Assembly: GCA_016720775.1 (NCBI GenBank)
Contig: JADKJX010000004.1
Coordinates: forward strand, 507,088 to 571,087
DNA: 64,000 bases
Direction: 5' to 3'
Origin: Chitinophagaceae bacterium
Lineage (GTDB): Bacteria; Bacteroidota; Bacteroidia; Chitinophagales; Chitinophagaceae
The notes beneath the pieces were generated by a model that made no database searches, was not told where the DNA came from, and was given only the letters and a program-made list of their open reading frames with translations. Positions 44,610-53,499 of the stretch are shown piece by piece. A program made the translations under genes and the position numbers. How positions within the stretch are numbered: the first letter of the stretch is position 1; each line of letters opens with the position of its first letter.

Positions 44610-45710
44610 CTAGTGAAGCAGTTCGAGATAAGCCATGGGCAGGATGCCGTATTTCTTTTTAAAACACTTGGTGAAGTAAGAAGGGCTGCTGAACCCGGAA
44701 TCAAATGTTATCTGTGAAATGCTGTACGGTTTTTTACGCATCAGGTCTTTGGCTTTCTCCAGCCTGAATTCCTTCAGCAGTATATTGGGCGATAAACCGG
44801 TAAGCTGAATTGTTTTGCGGTACAACTGCGATTTGCTCATGGCCATTTCCCTGCAGTAATCTTCAATATCAAATTCGGTATTCTGCCAGTTCTTTTCCAG
44901 GCTGCCGAAGAGGGATCCAAGCAGTGCCTCATCCTGCGGCGCCAGTACCAAAACATCACTCAGCCTGGTTTGAAAATGATCTTTTGCTGCCAGTTCTTTA
45001 ACAGCAGATGCAACAACGATCTGCATATTGCCGGCAATGGCACACATGTACCCGGCAAGTTGCAGGGTATCGCCAAACAGTTTGTTACTATTTTCAACCG
45101 GCTCACCGGCACTGATGGCGATCCGTATTCCGGATGCATCGCTGTCATATTCCCGCATTTCTTTTTGAACGGCCAATGCAAAAGAAACAGCTTTGGATGC
45201 TGACCTGAATGAAATGATAAACCCGGTTCCGCCATACTCCACTTCGCTGCCGCCATGCCCGGCCAGGTTCTTCCTGATGGTATCATTATGCCGGTTCATG
45301 AGTTCATAGGTTTTATCCCTGCCCTGTTTATGTTCCGACAAAACGGGGTCGGCCGTTTTGATCAGCAGTAGCGTACGAAAAGAAGGATCAGCAAAAACCT
45401 TCAACCCGTCATCGGTGGTCTCCGCATCCGACGGGTCGTATATCCTTCCTAAAAAAGAAGAAACCACATCCGGGCTCACTTCAATTATCTTATTTGGAAT
45501 AAGGCCATGTGCCTTGCCATGCAATTCCTCCACGGCCTCTTTGGATGGTGCATCAATCAGGCAGAAAATATTTTCCCGTTGTTCATCGATCCAATAGGTC
45601 ATGCATTTGCATCCATACTCTCCCTGGTGGAACATGTCTTTTTGATGGGCTTTGGCAACATCCCTTGCCTTTACCCCCGGAACAATATGTACATCCATGT
45701 AGAGTGGCAT
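44610..45710 (-). CDS. DUF4242-cyclase-like-AraC three-domain regulator
   Basis: Start at 45710 (MPLYMDVHIVPGVKARDVAK); the open frame extends 30 codons further but the family begins here. 366 aa. Residues 1-75: DUF4242 (YWIDEQRENIFCLIDAPSKE, HGLIPNKIIEV). Residues about 110-265: class III nucleotide-cyclase-like domain (VEYGGTGFIISFRSASKAVS, IRIAISAGEPVENS, LQLAGYMCAIAGNMQIVVAS). The metal-binding Asp positions seem lost (the usual GDG reads GTG), so it may be a ligand-binding relic. Residues 285-366: AraC HTH (SKSQLYRKTIQLTGLSPNI, SQITFDSGFSSPSYFTKCFK). Likely a transcription factor sensing the same ligand as the DUF4242 neighbour. Confidence 0.88.
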   Translation of the reverse strand: MPLYMDVHIVPGVKARDVAKAHQKDMFHQGEYGCKCMTYWIDEQRENIFCLIDAPSKEAVEELHGKAHGLIPNKIIEVSPDVVSSFLGRIYDPSDAETTDDGLKVFADPSFRTLLLIKTADPVLSEHKQGRDKTYELMNRHNDTIRKNLAGHGGSEVEYGGTGFIISFRSASKAVSFALAVQKEMREYDSDASGIRIAISAGEPVENSNKLFGDTLQLAGYMCAIAGNMQIVVASAVKELAAKDHFQTRLSDVLVLAPQDEALLGSLFGSLEKNWQNTEFDIEDYCREMAMSKSQLYRKTIQLTGLSPNILLKEFRLEKAKDLMRKKPYSISQITFDSGFSSPSYFTKCFKKKYGILPMAYLELLH

Positions 45711-45828
45711 ACCTGTTTCTGTTTTATCATTGCCGGTGCAGCATCCCGGTACCTGCAAAAAAAGTTCGCTAAAGATAAACTCTAAAATTGAGTAACACAA
45801 TACTTAACCTTGCGCTACGGCGAAAAAA

Positions 45829-46422
45829 TCATATCCTTTTTAACCAACCGGTAATACTCATCCGGCTTCGGTTGGCGGTTGATACGGCGTGTTCGGTTTC
45901 ATCACTTTTAAAAAGCACCGCTGTTTGCGAGCAGGGTAAGATCTCCTGCACCGCATCGTTCTCATATACCTGCAGCTGCCCGCCATCTTTGTCCAGCCAG
46001 TTCTCATTCAAATACGTGATGAGGGAATATTTCCGGTTGTCGTCGTTTTTAAACCGGTCTTTGTGCCGCTTGTAAAAATTACCTTCCCCGTACACCGCAT
46101 AATGAAACTCGTAGGCATTGATACCGGCATAACAGGTGCGGTTGAGGTGTTCAATAAAATCTTCTGCCCGTTGCAGGAACTCATTCTCAAAAACATTGTC
46201 ATGTTCTTTATCCAGCCAGTAAATTTTATCGCTTCGCATTTTCTGACCGGCATCTTTTATCGGTTCATTTCCGATACCGGCAGCCGTCATTAATCCATCC
46301 CGTTGTAATTGAAAAATATTCTGCTGCAATCCTGTTGATAATGCCGCTGTTAAAAACCCGGGTGCAATACCCACTTTATTAGCAAGGTAGCTGTCTATCA
46401 GCAGGTCAAATTGTTCATTCAT
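45829..46422 (-). CDS. 2OG-Fe(II) dioxygenase (prolyl hydroxylase-like)
   Basis: 197 aa. The iron triad is complete: His120-x-Asp122 (YKRHKDRF) and His178 (DETEHAV), with Arg187 in position to bind 2-oxoglutarate (RSRMSITGW). The core double-stranded helix strands KYSLITYLNENW and GGQLQVYEN are clear. Soluble. Likely hydroxylates a protein or small molecule; substrate unknown. No partner genes. Confidence 0.87.
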   Translation of the reverse strand: MNEQFDLLIDSYLANKVGIAPGFLTAALSTGLQQNIFQLQRDGLMTAAGIGNEPIKDAGQKMRSDKIYWLDKEHDNVFENEFLQRAEDFIEHLNRTCYAGINAYEFHYAVYGEGNFYKRHKDRFKNDDNRKYSLITYLNENWLDKDGGQLQVYENDAVQEILPCSQTAVLFKSDETEHAVSTANRSRMSITGWLKRI

Positions 46423-46469
46423 GATGACTATTGAGGGAAGTAAGGTAGGACTTTAAAAACTGGTTGCCC

Positions 46470-46766
46470 TTATTTTACAGCGATCCATTTTAAACAAACC
46501 GGTTTCCCTATCCTGATCCGGTTTTGTGTATCGGTAAGCAATCCCGTTTTAGCATCCCGTTTAAAGATCACGATCTCATCGCTGTTTTGATTTGCCACCA
46601 GTAAAAATTTTCCCGAAGGATCGAAATTAAAATTGCGGGGTGTTTTACCCAGTGTTGATTGGTGTGCTACAAGTGATAAGGTTCCGTCTTTTTTATTGAT
46701 GCTGAAAATGGCGATCGCATTTGCATCAGCCCGGTTGGAAGCATACAGGAATTTACCATCCGGTGG
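46470..46766 (-). pseudogene. Lactonase C-terminal remainder after frameshift
   Basis: After the frameshift at plus-strand 46765-46767 the other frame continues with GKFLYASNRADANAIAIFSI, SLVAHQSTLGKTPRNFNFD, FLLVANQNSDEIVIFKRD and ends IRIGKPVCLKWIAVK before a TAA at 46470-46472. This is the normal end of the family. The join is VSPPDG if one C is added. Confidence 0.78.
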
Positions 46767-47599
46767 GAAACATGAATATCCGCACTGCCTGCGTTGCTGG
46801 TATCACCAACGGGCATGCTGCTGATGCGTTGTTTACTTTTCAGTGTTCCCTCCTGGTGATCAAAAACCACCACGGTGCCGCTCAATTCTTCCACGAGGTA
46901 AGCATACTTATCAGAAGGATGAAAACAAATATGCCTTGGGCCAGCCCCATCGGTTGACTTTGCAAAAGCCTGCCTGGCAGTTGTAAGTTTACCGGTGGTT
47001 TCATCAAAGGCATAGATCATCACTTTATCAATACCCAGGTCGGGCACAAAGAGAAAATGATTATCAGCAGAAAAAAAAGTACAATGAACATGCGGCTTCG
47101 CCTGTCTCTCTTTATTCAGGCCCGATCCTTCGTGCTGAATAACATCGGTAGCGGCACGCAGGCTTCCATCGGCCTGAACGGCTAGCACCGATAAACTCCC
47201 GCTGCTGTAATTGCCCGCCACCACCCACCTGCCGGTTTTATCCACCGCCACGTAACAGGGATGATCACCACCCGATGGCTGCCCGTTGATATAAGTAAGA
47301 TCACCTGTTTGTTTATTAAAAGAGAATGCAGCGATCTCTCCGCCCTTCCCGTTTTTGGCGGCATCTTCCTGCACGGCGTATACAAATTTCTCATCCGGCG
47401 AAACCGCCACAAAAGAAGGATTGGAAATCTTTACATGGCTCACTTCTTTATAAGAGCCATCGCTGCTGTTGAAGAGATACACATAGATGCCCTCACTTTT
47501 ACCTGATGTATATGTACCCGTGATAAGATAATGCTGCTGTGCGGTTGTTATAAAAGCAAGAACAGCAAACAGTGCGGTTAAATAAAATCTATACTTCAT
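46667..47599 (-). CDS. Lactonase-family seven-bladed propeller (6-phosphogluconolactonase-like), frameshifted
   Basis: Start at 47599 (MKYRFYLTALFAVLAFITTA), giving a signal peptide; the open frame starts earlier but is not family-like. Propeller repeats follow with YLITGTYTSGKSEGIYVYLF, SNPSFVAVSPDEKFVYAVQE, GDHPCYVAVDKTGRWVVAGN, RHICFHPSDKYAYLVEELSG. The frame as read leaves the family at SADIHVSHRMVNSC and stops at 46667. Adding one C to the CCC at the site restores SADIHVSPPDGKFLYASNRA and the frame runs to 46470. Reaction in the family: hydrolysis of sugar lactones; the exported location means the substrate could differ. Confidence 0.8.
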   Translation of the reverse strand: MKYRFYLTALFAVLAFITTAQQHYLITGTYTSGKSEGIYVYLFNSSDGSYKEVSHVKISNPSFVAVSPDEKFVYAVQEDAAKNGKGGEIAAFSFNKQTGDLTYINGQPSGGDHPCYVAVDKTGRWVVAGNYSSGSLSVLAVQADGSLRAATDVIQHEGSGLNKERQAKPHVHCTFFSADNHFLFVPDLGIDKVMIYAFDETTGKLTTARQAFAKSTDGAGPRHICFHPSDKYAYLVEELSGTVVVFDHQEGTLKSKQRISSMPVGDTSNAGSADIHVSHRMVNSCMLPTGLMQMRSPFSASIKKTEPYHL

Positions 47600-47636
47600 G
47601 AATGTAATATACAACAGCTTGCCGGCACAGGGAGGT

Positions 47637-48413
47637 CTACCCATTTCGCTTTTTCAGGCTGCAGCCCCAAACCCCATTAATGCCAAAATAATTTTTATGG
47701 GCAGCCGGTGAAATTCCTGTTCCGGCAGTAGCACCCAGTTGCACCTGTTTGTTTACCGTATACGTGATGCTGAGATCTGCATTGTGTTGCGGCGGACTTC
47801 CATTGATGAACCCGGAGAATTCAGCAGCCAGTGCAATTTTTTTGCCGGCGTTATAGGTACCGCTTACGTTATAAATAAAAGAAGGATCAGGCAAGAACCC
47901 ATCCCAGAAAACACCGCTGCCGGCACCAACTATAAATTTCTGACCAAATGGTTTTTCCAGGTTTACCTGCAGCAGCGGCGCCCAGTATTTTGCCGTAAAG
48001 TTCTTACCGGCCAAAAAAGGGATGGCAATCTGTGCAGAAAAAATAACAGCAGGCCGTTTTTTTGTTTCACTCAGCAACAGCCAGTTGGCACCTATCATAA
48101 CAGGTTCTGTACCGGTTGTATTTTTTGGCTGCGCCGATCTGTCGGTTGCGGTAATAAAATTCATTTCTGCATTTACTTCCAATTGCTTACTGATGCCGTA
48201 TCGCAGTGTAAGGTTGGGGTATACCGTAGTGGAGAGTTCATCATTAATGGTTTCATGGCCAACCTCCCACTCTGCCTGCAAATAATTTTTATCAGCTATG
48301 AACTGGCTTTGTGATTTATTGCGGCGGCCCTTTTTTATTTTCTTTTTCACCTGTGCCTGCGCAAAGCAGTAACCGCAAAGCAAGCAGGTGAGCAGAATGA
48401 AACGCTTTAACAT
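47637..48413 (-). CDS. Outer-membrane beta-barrel protein (phenol-degradation MetA-like)
   Basis: Start at 48413 (MLKRFILLTCLLCGYCFAQA). About 258 aa. After a Lys/Arg-rich stretch (KKKIKKGRRNKSQSQ) there are amphipathic strands (NLTLRYGISKQLEVNAEMNF, VMIGANWLLLSETKKRPAVI, FIVGAGSGVFWDGFLPDPSF, VQLGATAGTGISPAAHKNYF), the pattern of the putative MetA-pathway transporter family, and a C-terminal strand. The gene stops 38 bp before the lactonase start, so the two are probably an operon. Confidence 0.75.
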   Translation of the reverse strand: MLKRFILLTCLLCGYCFAQAQVKKKIKKGRRNKSQSQFIADKNYLQAEWEVGHETINDELSTTVYPNLTLRYGISKQLEVNAEMNFITATDRSAQPKNTTGTEPVMIGANWLLLSETKKRPAVIFSAQIAIPFLAGKNFTAKYWAPLLQVNLEKPFGQKFIVGAGSGVFWDGFLPDPSFIYNVSGTYNAGKKIALAAEFSGFINGSPPQHNADLSITYTVNKQVQLGATAGTGISPAAHKNYFGINGVWGCSLKKRNG

Positions 48414-48615
48414 GTATTGAAAGTAGAGAATAAAGAGCACAGGACATAAAAATAAATTTCTCTTTCTTCAACAATTTCTCCTGGATAAGCTGTAAAAGGT
48501 ATTTTACCCGGGAGTGATGAGTAAAACCCCGGCTGCAGGTAAAGGATAATTTTTACATTGTTGCCCAACTTATCACAAAATGAGATAAGCTGGTTTTATA
48601 AGATAAAAATTATTT

Positions 48616-49157
48616 ATGCAGTTGCAAATCATTCAAAATCTCATATACGAGATCCGGGGTCAAAAAGTAATGCTCGACTTTGACCTTGCCACTTTATATG
48701 ATAACGAAACAAGGGCTTTAAAACAAGCAGTTAAAAGGAATATCATGCGGTTCCCGAAGGATTTTATGTTTAAACTTAATAAAAGGAATGGCAGAAGGTT
48801 ATCACAAATTGTGATAACCTCCCCAAAGGCATAAAATACAGTCCTGCCACTCCTTATGCATTTACCGAACATGGGGTAACAATGCTGGCAAGTGTACTAA
48901 AAAGTAAAATGGCAATCCAGATGAATATTGCTATTGTAAGGGCTTTTATAGCCTTAAAACAATTTGCAATGAGTTATAAAGAACTTACTGAACAAATAAA
49001 AGAGCTTAAAGCCACAACCGGAAATCATAATGCGCAGCTAAACCATATTTATGATGTACTGGAAAAACTGCTGCATAAAAAAGCTCAGCAAACGAAATGG
49101 GAGGACAGGGAAAGAATAGGATTTAAAAAACAGACTGAAAATACCCAACCACCTTAA
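48616..49157 (+). pseudogene. ORF6N domain protein, frameshifted
   Basis: The first frame (48616-48834) reads MQLQIIQNLIYEIRGQKVML, then LDFDLATLYDNETRALKQAV and stops after VITSPKA. The domain continues in another frame as KYSPATPYAFTEHGVTMLAS VLKSKMAIQMNIAIVRAFIA-type sequence up to 49157 (NHIYDVLEKLLHKKAQQTKW). One extra C at the C4 run 48821-48824 joins them as SQIVITSPKGIKYSP. ORF6N proteins are DNA-binding or regulatory domains found in phage and mobile regions, but no mobile genes are near. Confidence 0.75.
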
Positions 49158-51676
49158 AACGAAATACTAAACCCCCACTTGAATGCCCAGTTATCGGCGG
49201 CATGAGGCAGCGCATAATAACCATAGCGGTAAAAAACACCACCGCCAATGCCGATATAGGCAACCGATAAGATACTGCGGCGGTATAAATTCTTTATCAT
49301 CAATCCAGATTCAAACAAACCTTTTTCCGGAACTTTAAATGAAATGAGTTTTTGTGCAGCGGCATGATCAAGGCTTCCGTAACCGATGTTCTGCACAATG
49401 ATGATCTCGGGCCTGATGGAAATATTTTTTGGTTTGAACAACAGGTTGCCAAAATTATGTTCAACAAATAAAGCGGCTGTTCTGCTGGAAGCGAATTCAT
49501 ACAACCCCACTGTTTGAAAACTGAATGGAACATATACGGTTATTTTTTTTCCGGTATTTGTTGCCCTGGTATTGAACAGGTACGAATAAGGAACTTCTCC
49601 CCAAACCTGCCCTGCTTCAATCTGGAAAGATGTTTTCCCCAGTTTTTTTAACAGGAAACTATGGTTGAACTGGATGGCAAGTTTTGTATAATCCAGGTCG
49701 CCATTAAAAACATTTTGCAATCCTTTCGATAATTGCAGCAACAATTGTGTGGTTGCCGGTTTGGTGCGGATCTTTGACCGGCCCATCCTTGTAAATACCT
49801 CTCCCCGGGTAAGCCGGAATCCTATCCCCAATTCTGTATTGCGGAAACTGCGGATTTTTTTTCCGGTAACCGCATTGTCATATTCATAATCGTAACGGGC
49901 GGGATTGCGGTTCTCATTCATCAGCCAGATATCTGACTGAATGGAAGGCCGCAGTTTTGTACTGAAATTAATTTTGAACTGCTCCACGCTATCCATGCGT
50001 GACCGCTGAAAATTGCGCAATGACTGGTTTGAAAAAACAGAACCGTTGCGGACAAAATAATCAACATTGCCCGGTTCACTAATATCCCTGCTGTAATCAA
50101 AACGCAAACTTGTATTTGTCCGTTGTTTGAAGCTGAACTGGATATTGCCGCCGTATTTCCATGCTTTATCACGCAGACCATAACCGGCAAAGCCCCCAAC
50201 CGAGAACCATTTGCTCAGCAGGCTGTTTGTCTGCACACCGGCGCCGATGCGGAAGGACTCATATTTGTTGATGCCGGAAATAATGTATTTAAACGGGATA
50301 TCAACCTTACCCCATGGAATGCCCTCGATGGAAAGTATCTGAAATGCCTTGTTCACTTTTTCGATGGTATTCTTATACCTGGCCGGCAGCATTTCATATG
50401 TCTCATACGTAAGCTTACTTTTTTCATTCAGGGTATCGGTACGCATTCTTGTCCAGGTGCTGTCGGGCCGTTTGCCCGCCTTGGGATGATATTCCAGTTG
50501 CACATCCGAAAAATCAGCACGGGAAAATGATCTGCCTATTTCTACGTTGCTGATGTAGCAGCGAGAATCCCAGTAAAGCATTACCGAATCTGTCTTCAGG
50601 TCTTTTTGAGAAAGCGTGGTATTCAATTGCGATGGGAACCACTTACCATTTACCCGTTCGTATTTCTGCTGCAGCCTGAAGGTGAAGATCATTCCCTTTT
50701 CATTGGCAGGTGCTGCAATGATATTTTCAATGGCATAGCCATCCGAGTTGATATAGATCAAACCGCTTAGCCCGTTAAATTTTTTTCCGGCCCTGGGTTC
50801 AAAACTGATGATGAATGTGGTATCCTTTTCATGAGGGATATTTTCTTTGAGCCGGAATTTATACATGCTGATACTGCCATCTATCACCGGGCTCACATAG
50901 CTGATATTATTCATCACTAAATAATCCTTATAAAAACCAAAGGGTTGAAAATTGGAAGTGGTTACGCCAAAGGTTGCATTCTTTAAGCCGGAAAATTTTG
51001 TGGCCAGTACGGTTTCCTTCGTCTGCCCGGGAAATTTAAAAATGCGTTCGGTATAGGATTCCGTCACCAGTAAATAATTTTCCCGGAAACGTTTGGCAAG
51101 CAGGGCACCCAGTTTATTGCCCGATGTATCTTTTGCTTTTTCGGCCAGCTTGTTCACCTGGTCCATCGGTTGCTTCTGATCTTTTCGTTTACTGCTGTCG
51201 CCCCGGTTCATATTCCAGAAACGGTTGCCCGCCGCCAATGCCGCAATGGTATAGGCATTGTATTTAAACGAAGGCTGTTGTTCCGGGTCGTTTCTTTTTT
51301 TATTACGCTGAAGCAGTTTAATGATGCGGTGTGCGGGGTTCTCATTACTTGATACGATCACGGTCTCCAGTTCAGCGCTGATGCGTTCCAAAAATATTGA
51401 AACAGGAGTGGCCGTTTTCTCTGCCTTATATTCCCTTCCTTTATAGCCGATATAACTTATAACAAGAGTTGCATTCACCGGCAGATTATTAAAGGAGAAT
51501 TGCCCGTCAATATCAGTTACGGTCCCGGTATTGGTTCCTTTAAGGGTAACACTTACAAATGCAAGCGGCAGTTTTGAAACAGCGTCATAAATTATTCCTG
51601 AAAATTCAGCAGGCTGTGCATGCGATAAGAAAGGAAGCGCTGCCAAGAATAAGAAAAAGAAAAGCTTCCTTCGCAT
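49154..51676 (-). CDS. DUF5686 outer-membrane protein with carboxypeptidase-like plug
   Basis: 840 aa, signal peptide MRRKLFFFLFLAALPFLSHA. Residues 22-110 are a carboxypeptidase regulatory-like (CNA-B-type) domain: GIIYDAVSKLPLAFVSVTLK, GTVTDIDGQFSFNNLPVNAT, ISYIGYKGREY. The rest is a long beta-barrel (DUF5686 family) rich in aromatic-ended strands and ends AADNWAFKWGFSISF. Function unknown; the group is outer-membrane and occurs throughout Bacteroidota. Its stop overlaps the end of the ORF6N gene (4 bp), so the genes converge. Confidence 0.88.
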   Translation of the reverse strand: MRRKLFFFLFLAALPFLSHAQPAEFSGIIYDAVSKLPLAFVSVTLKGTNTGTVTDIDGQFSFNNLPVNATLVISYIGYKGREYKAEKTATPVSIFLERISAELETVIVSSNENPAHRIIKLLQRNKKRNDPEQQPSFKYNAYTIAALAAGNRFWNMNRGDSSKRKDQKQPMDQVNKLAEKAKDTSGNKLGALLAKRFRENYLLVTESYTERIFKFPGQTKETVLATKFSGLKNATFGVTTSNFQPFGFYKDYLVMNNISYVSPVIDGSISMYKFRLKENIPHEKDTTFIISFEPRAGKKFNGLSGLIYINSDGYAIENIIAAPANEKGMIFTFRLQQKYERVNGKWFPSQLNTTLSQKDLKTDSVMLYWDSRCYISNVEIGRSFSRADFSDVQLEYHPKAGKRPDSTWTRMRTDTLNEKSKLTYETYEMLPARYKNTIEKVNKAFQILSIEGIPWGKVDIPFKYIISGINKYESFRIGAGVQTNSLLSKWFSVGGFAGYGLRDKAWKYGGNIQFSFKQRTNTSLRFDYSRDISEPGNVDYFVRNGSVFSNQSLRNFQRSRMDSVEQFKINFSTKLRPSIQSDIWLMNENRNPARYDYEYDNAVTGKKIRSFRNTELGIGFRLTRGEVFTRMGRSKIRTKPATTQLLLQLSKGLQNVFNGDLDYTKLAIQFNHSFLLKKLGKTSFQIEAGQVWGEVPYSYLFNTRATNTGKKITVYVPFSFQTVGLYEFASSRTAALFVEHNFGNLLFKPKNISIRPEIIIVQNIGYGSLDHAAAQKLISFKVPEKGLFESGLMIKNLYRRSILSVAYIGIGGGVFYRYGYYALPHAADNWAFKWGFSISF

Positions 51677-51848
51677 TTTAGTTGATTAACAGGTCTGAAT
51701 TAAGACTATAAAAATACGGGATTTAGCGTGGGGCGGATTTCTTTAAATAGAGAGTCGGTTTGAAATGTTTAAAAAGAAATACCAGGCCGAGCTTCAACCT
51801 GTTCCTCTCCAATTAGCCCAAAACAATTTATATGTCGAACAAAGTTAT

Positions 51849-51856
51849 TAGTTTTG
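51849..51856 (+). promoter_or_regulatory. Candidate -7 box of the OmpA/TSP3 gene
   Basis: TAGTTTTG matches TAnnTTTG exactly and lies 26 bp before the ATG at 51882, a typical Bacteroidota spacing. No obvious -33 box was seen at the expected distance. Confidence 0.5.
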
Positions 51857-51881
51857 CATAGAAACTAACCCATCATGCAAT

Positions 51882-53237
51882 ATGTCCAAACTATCTTATT
51901 ACAAAACTGTAGTAAAAAAAATCTTTTTACTATGCCTGATTTTGTTTCAGATCGCTGACGTACATGCCCAGAACAGGTTTGGTATACTGGCTGGGGCCGG
52001 TAAGTCGTCGCTGAGTAAAATCCAGGGGCCGACAGATAATATTAATAAGTATTCATCCCGGACCTCTTTCTGGGGTGGACTTACCGGCGACTTCTCTTTA
52101 GGCGCAATGGGATTCAGTTTATCCACGGCAGCCACCTACCATACAAAAGGGTACGAATTCAAATTGCAAAACGCTACCGGTGCAAATAATACCATTAAAG
52201 ATTCCAGCTTTATACAAAGCCTGAATTATGTTGACATAAATCTCCTGCTGCTCAAACGGTTTCACCTGGATGACAGGACCAGTTTCTTTATTGGTACCGG
52301 CCCCGTGCTGAGTGTACTTGTGTCGGGAAAAGAAAAAAGCACCATGAGTTATTTTGGCAATACCATGCCAACCACAGAAACAACAAAGACCAGTTTGCAA
52401 ACGGGCAGCGCTGCCGGCAACTATAAAAGGATCTATCCCAGCCTGAGTTTTGTTGGCGGGGTTGAGTTCAGCCGGATTTCATTGCACTTCAATTACAATA
52501 TTCCACTGGATTATTATTACCTGGGTGCAACAACAAAAAAGTACCAGCACAGCATGAAGACATTCGGCGTAAGTGTTGGTTATACCCTGTTCATGGGCAA
52601 GCGCTCTGAAAGAGAAAAGAAAGAGCCGAGAGAGCCGAAAGAGAAGAAAGAAAAAATATCGACAAAGATCGAACCGGTAAAAATAGATTCAACAGCCGAT
52701 ACCGATGGCGACGGGATACTGGATATAAATGACAAATGCCCCGGTCATAAAGGCACCGCCAAATATGGTGGCTGCCCGGTACCTGACAGTGATGGTGATG
52801 GCGTGAATGATGATTCAGACAGATGCCCGTTGGTAGAAGGCCCCATTTCCAACTATGGCTGTCCGGAATTTAAAGAACCGGTGGTTGTTGTTTCAAAAGA
52901 CACCCTGCGTTTTACCATCTATTTCGAACAGGCAAAATCCGAATTGAAAACAAATGGCTTTAATACCTTGAGTGAAGTGGTGCGGCTGATGAAAGCAAAT
53001 CCGAGACTGGTGGCACAGTTCAGCGGGCATACCGACAGCCACGGCAGCGTGGAAGCAAACAGCATACGGGCATTCAGCAGGGCATCGGTCTGTGCCGATT
53101 ATGTGGCCAGTTTCTTCATCGAGAGGCACCGGCTGATCGTAGCAGCCTATTCAAACAGGATGCCTGCAGCCGATCTGAATGATCCATCCATGCAATGGAA
53201 GAACAGGCGGGTGGAAGTGATCCTGTATGAGAAGTGA
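51882..53237 (+). CDS. OmpA-family protein with beta-barrel, TSP type-3 repeats
   Basis: 451 aa with signal sequence ending VHA (before Gln30). An N-terminal barrel (30-240, GVSVGYTLFMGK at its end) is followed by a Lys/Glu linker (SEREKKEPREPKEKKEK), calcium-binding TSP type-3 repeats (DTDGDGILDINDKCPG, DSDGDGVNDDSDRCP) and a C-terminal OmpA peptidoglycan-binding domain (TIYFEQAKSELKTNGFNTL, FSGHTDSHGSVEANSIRAFS, RRVEVILYEK). It should link outer membrane and cell wall. A hairpin terminator lies just downstream. Confidence 0.92.
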   Translation: MSKLSYYKTVVKKIFLLCLILFQIADVHAQNRFGILAGAGKSSLSKIQGPTDNINKYSSRTSFWGGLTGDFSLGAMGFSLSTAATYHTKGYEFKLQNATGANNTIKDSSFIQSLNYVDINLLLLKRFHLDDRTSFFIGTGPVLSVLVSGKEKSTMSYFGNTMPTTETTKTSLQTGSAAGNYKRIYPSLSFVGGVEFSRISLHFNYNIPLDYYYLGATTKKYQHSMKTFGVSVGYTLFMGKRSEREKKEPREPKEKKEKISTKIEPVKIDSTADTDGDGILDINDKCPGHKGTAKYGGCPVPDSDGDGVNDDSDRCPLVEGPISNYGCPEFKEPVVVVSKDTLRFTIYFEQAKSELKTNGFNTLSEVVRLMKANPRLVAQFSGHTDSHGSVEANSIRAFSRASVCADYVASFFIERHRLIVAAYSNRMPAADLNDPSMQWKNRRVEVILYEK

Positions 53238-53257
53238 AGAATTATGAATTATGAATT

Positions 53258-53293
53258 AAAAAATGGTTCGTGGTAACATGGGCCATTTTTTTT
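53258..53293 (+). terminator. Terminator of the OmpA/TSP3 gene
   Basis: AAAAAATGG (53258-53266) pairs with CCATTTTTT (53283-53291), with a 16-nt loop and a T-run of eight. It begins 20 bp past the OmpA stop codon. Confidence 0.65.
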
Positions 53294-53499
53294 GATCAGT
53301 GACAGGAGTATAAATGGATGCTGGTAAAGGGATCTATTTTACAAATATGGAAGTAACTTCCGAATAAGGGGAGCCACTTGTGTAAGTTATAAGCACACCG
53401 TTCTTCCAGATCTTGCAAAATAGACTGGACCACTACTTCACGACCGGCTAAGCATAAACATCCGTGCCATACACAAATACTTGAATTGGCATGACGGGT

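Noticed and set aside
48811..48830. 10-bp deletion between GATAACCTC direct repeats in the ORF6N gene
   Set aside because: A single C added to the C4 run gives a sensible protein (VITSPKGIKYSP), so the deletion model is not needed.
53345..53460. Apparent extra copy of the dispersed repeat (GGGGAGCCACTTG)
   Set aside because: The minus strand reads CKIWKNGVLITYTSGSPYSE, so it is a decayed propeller repeat of the adjacent gene.
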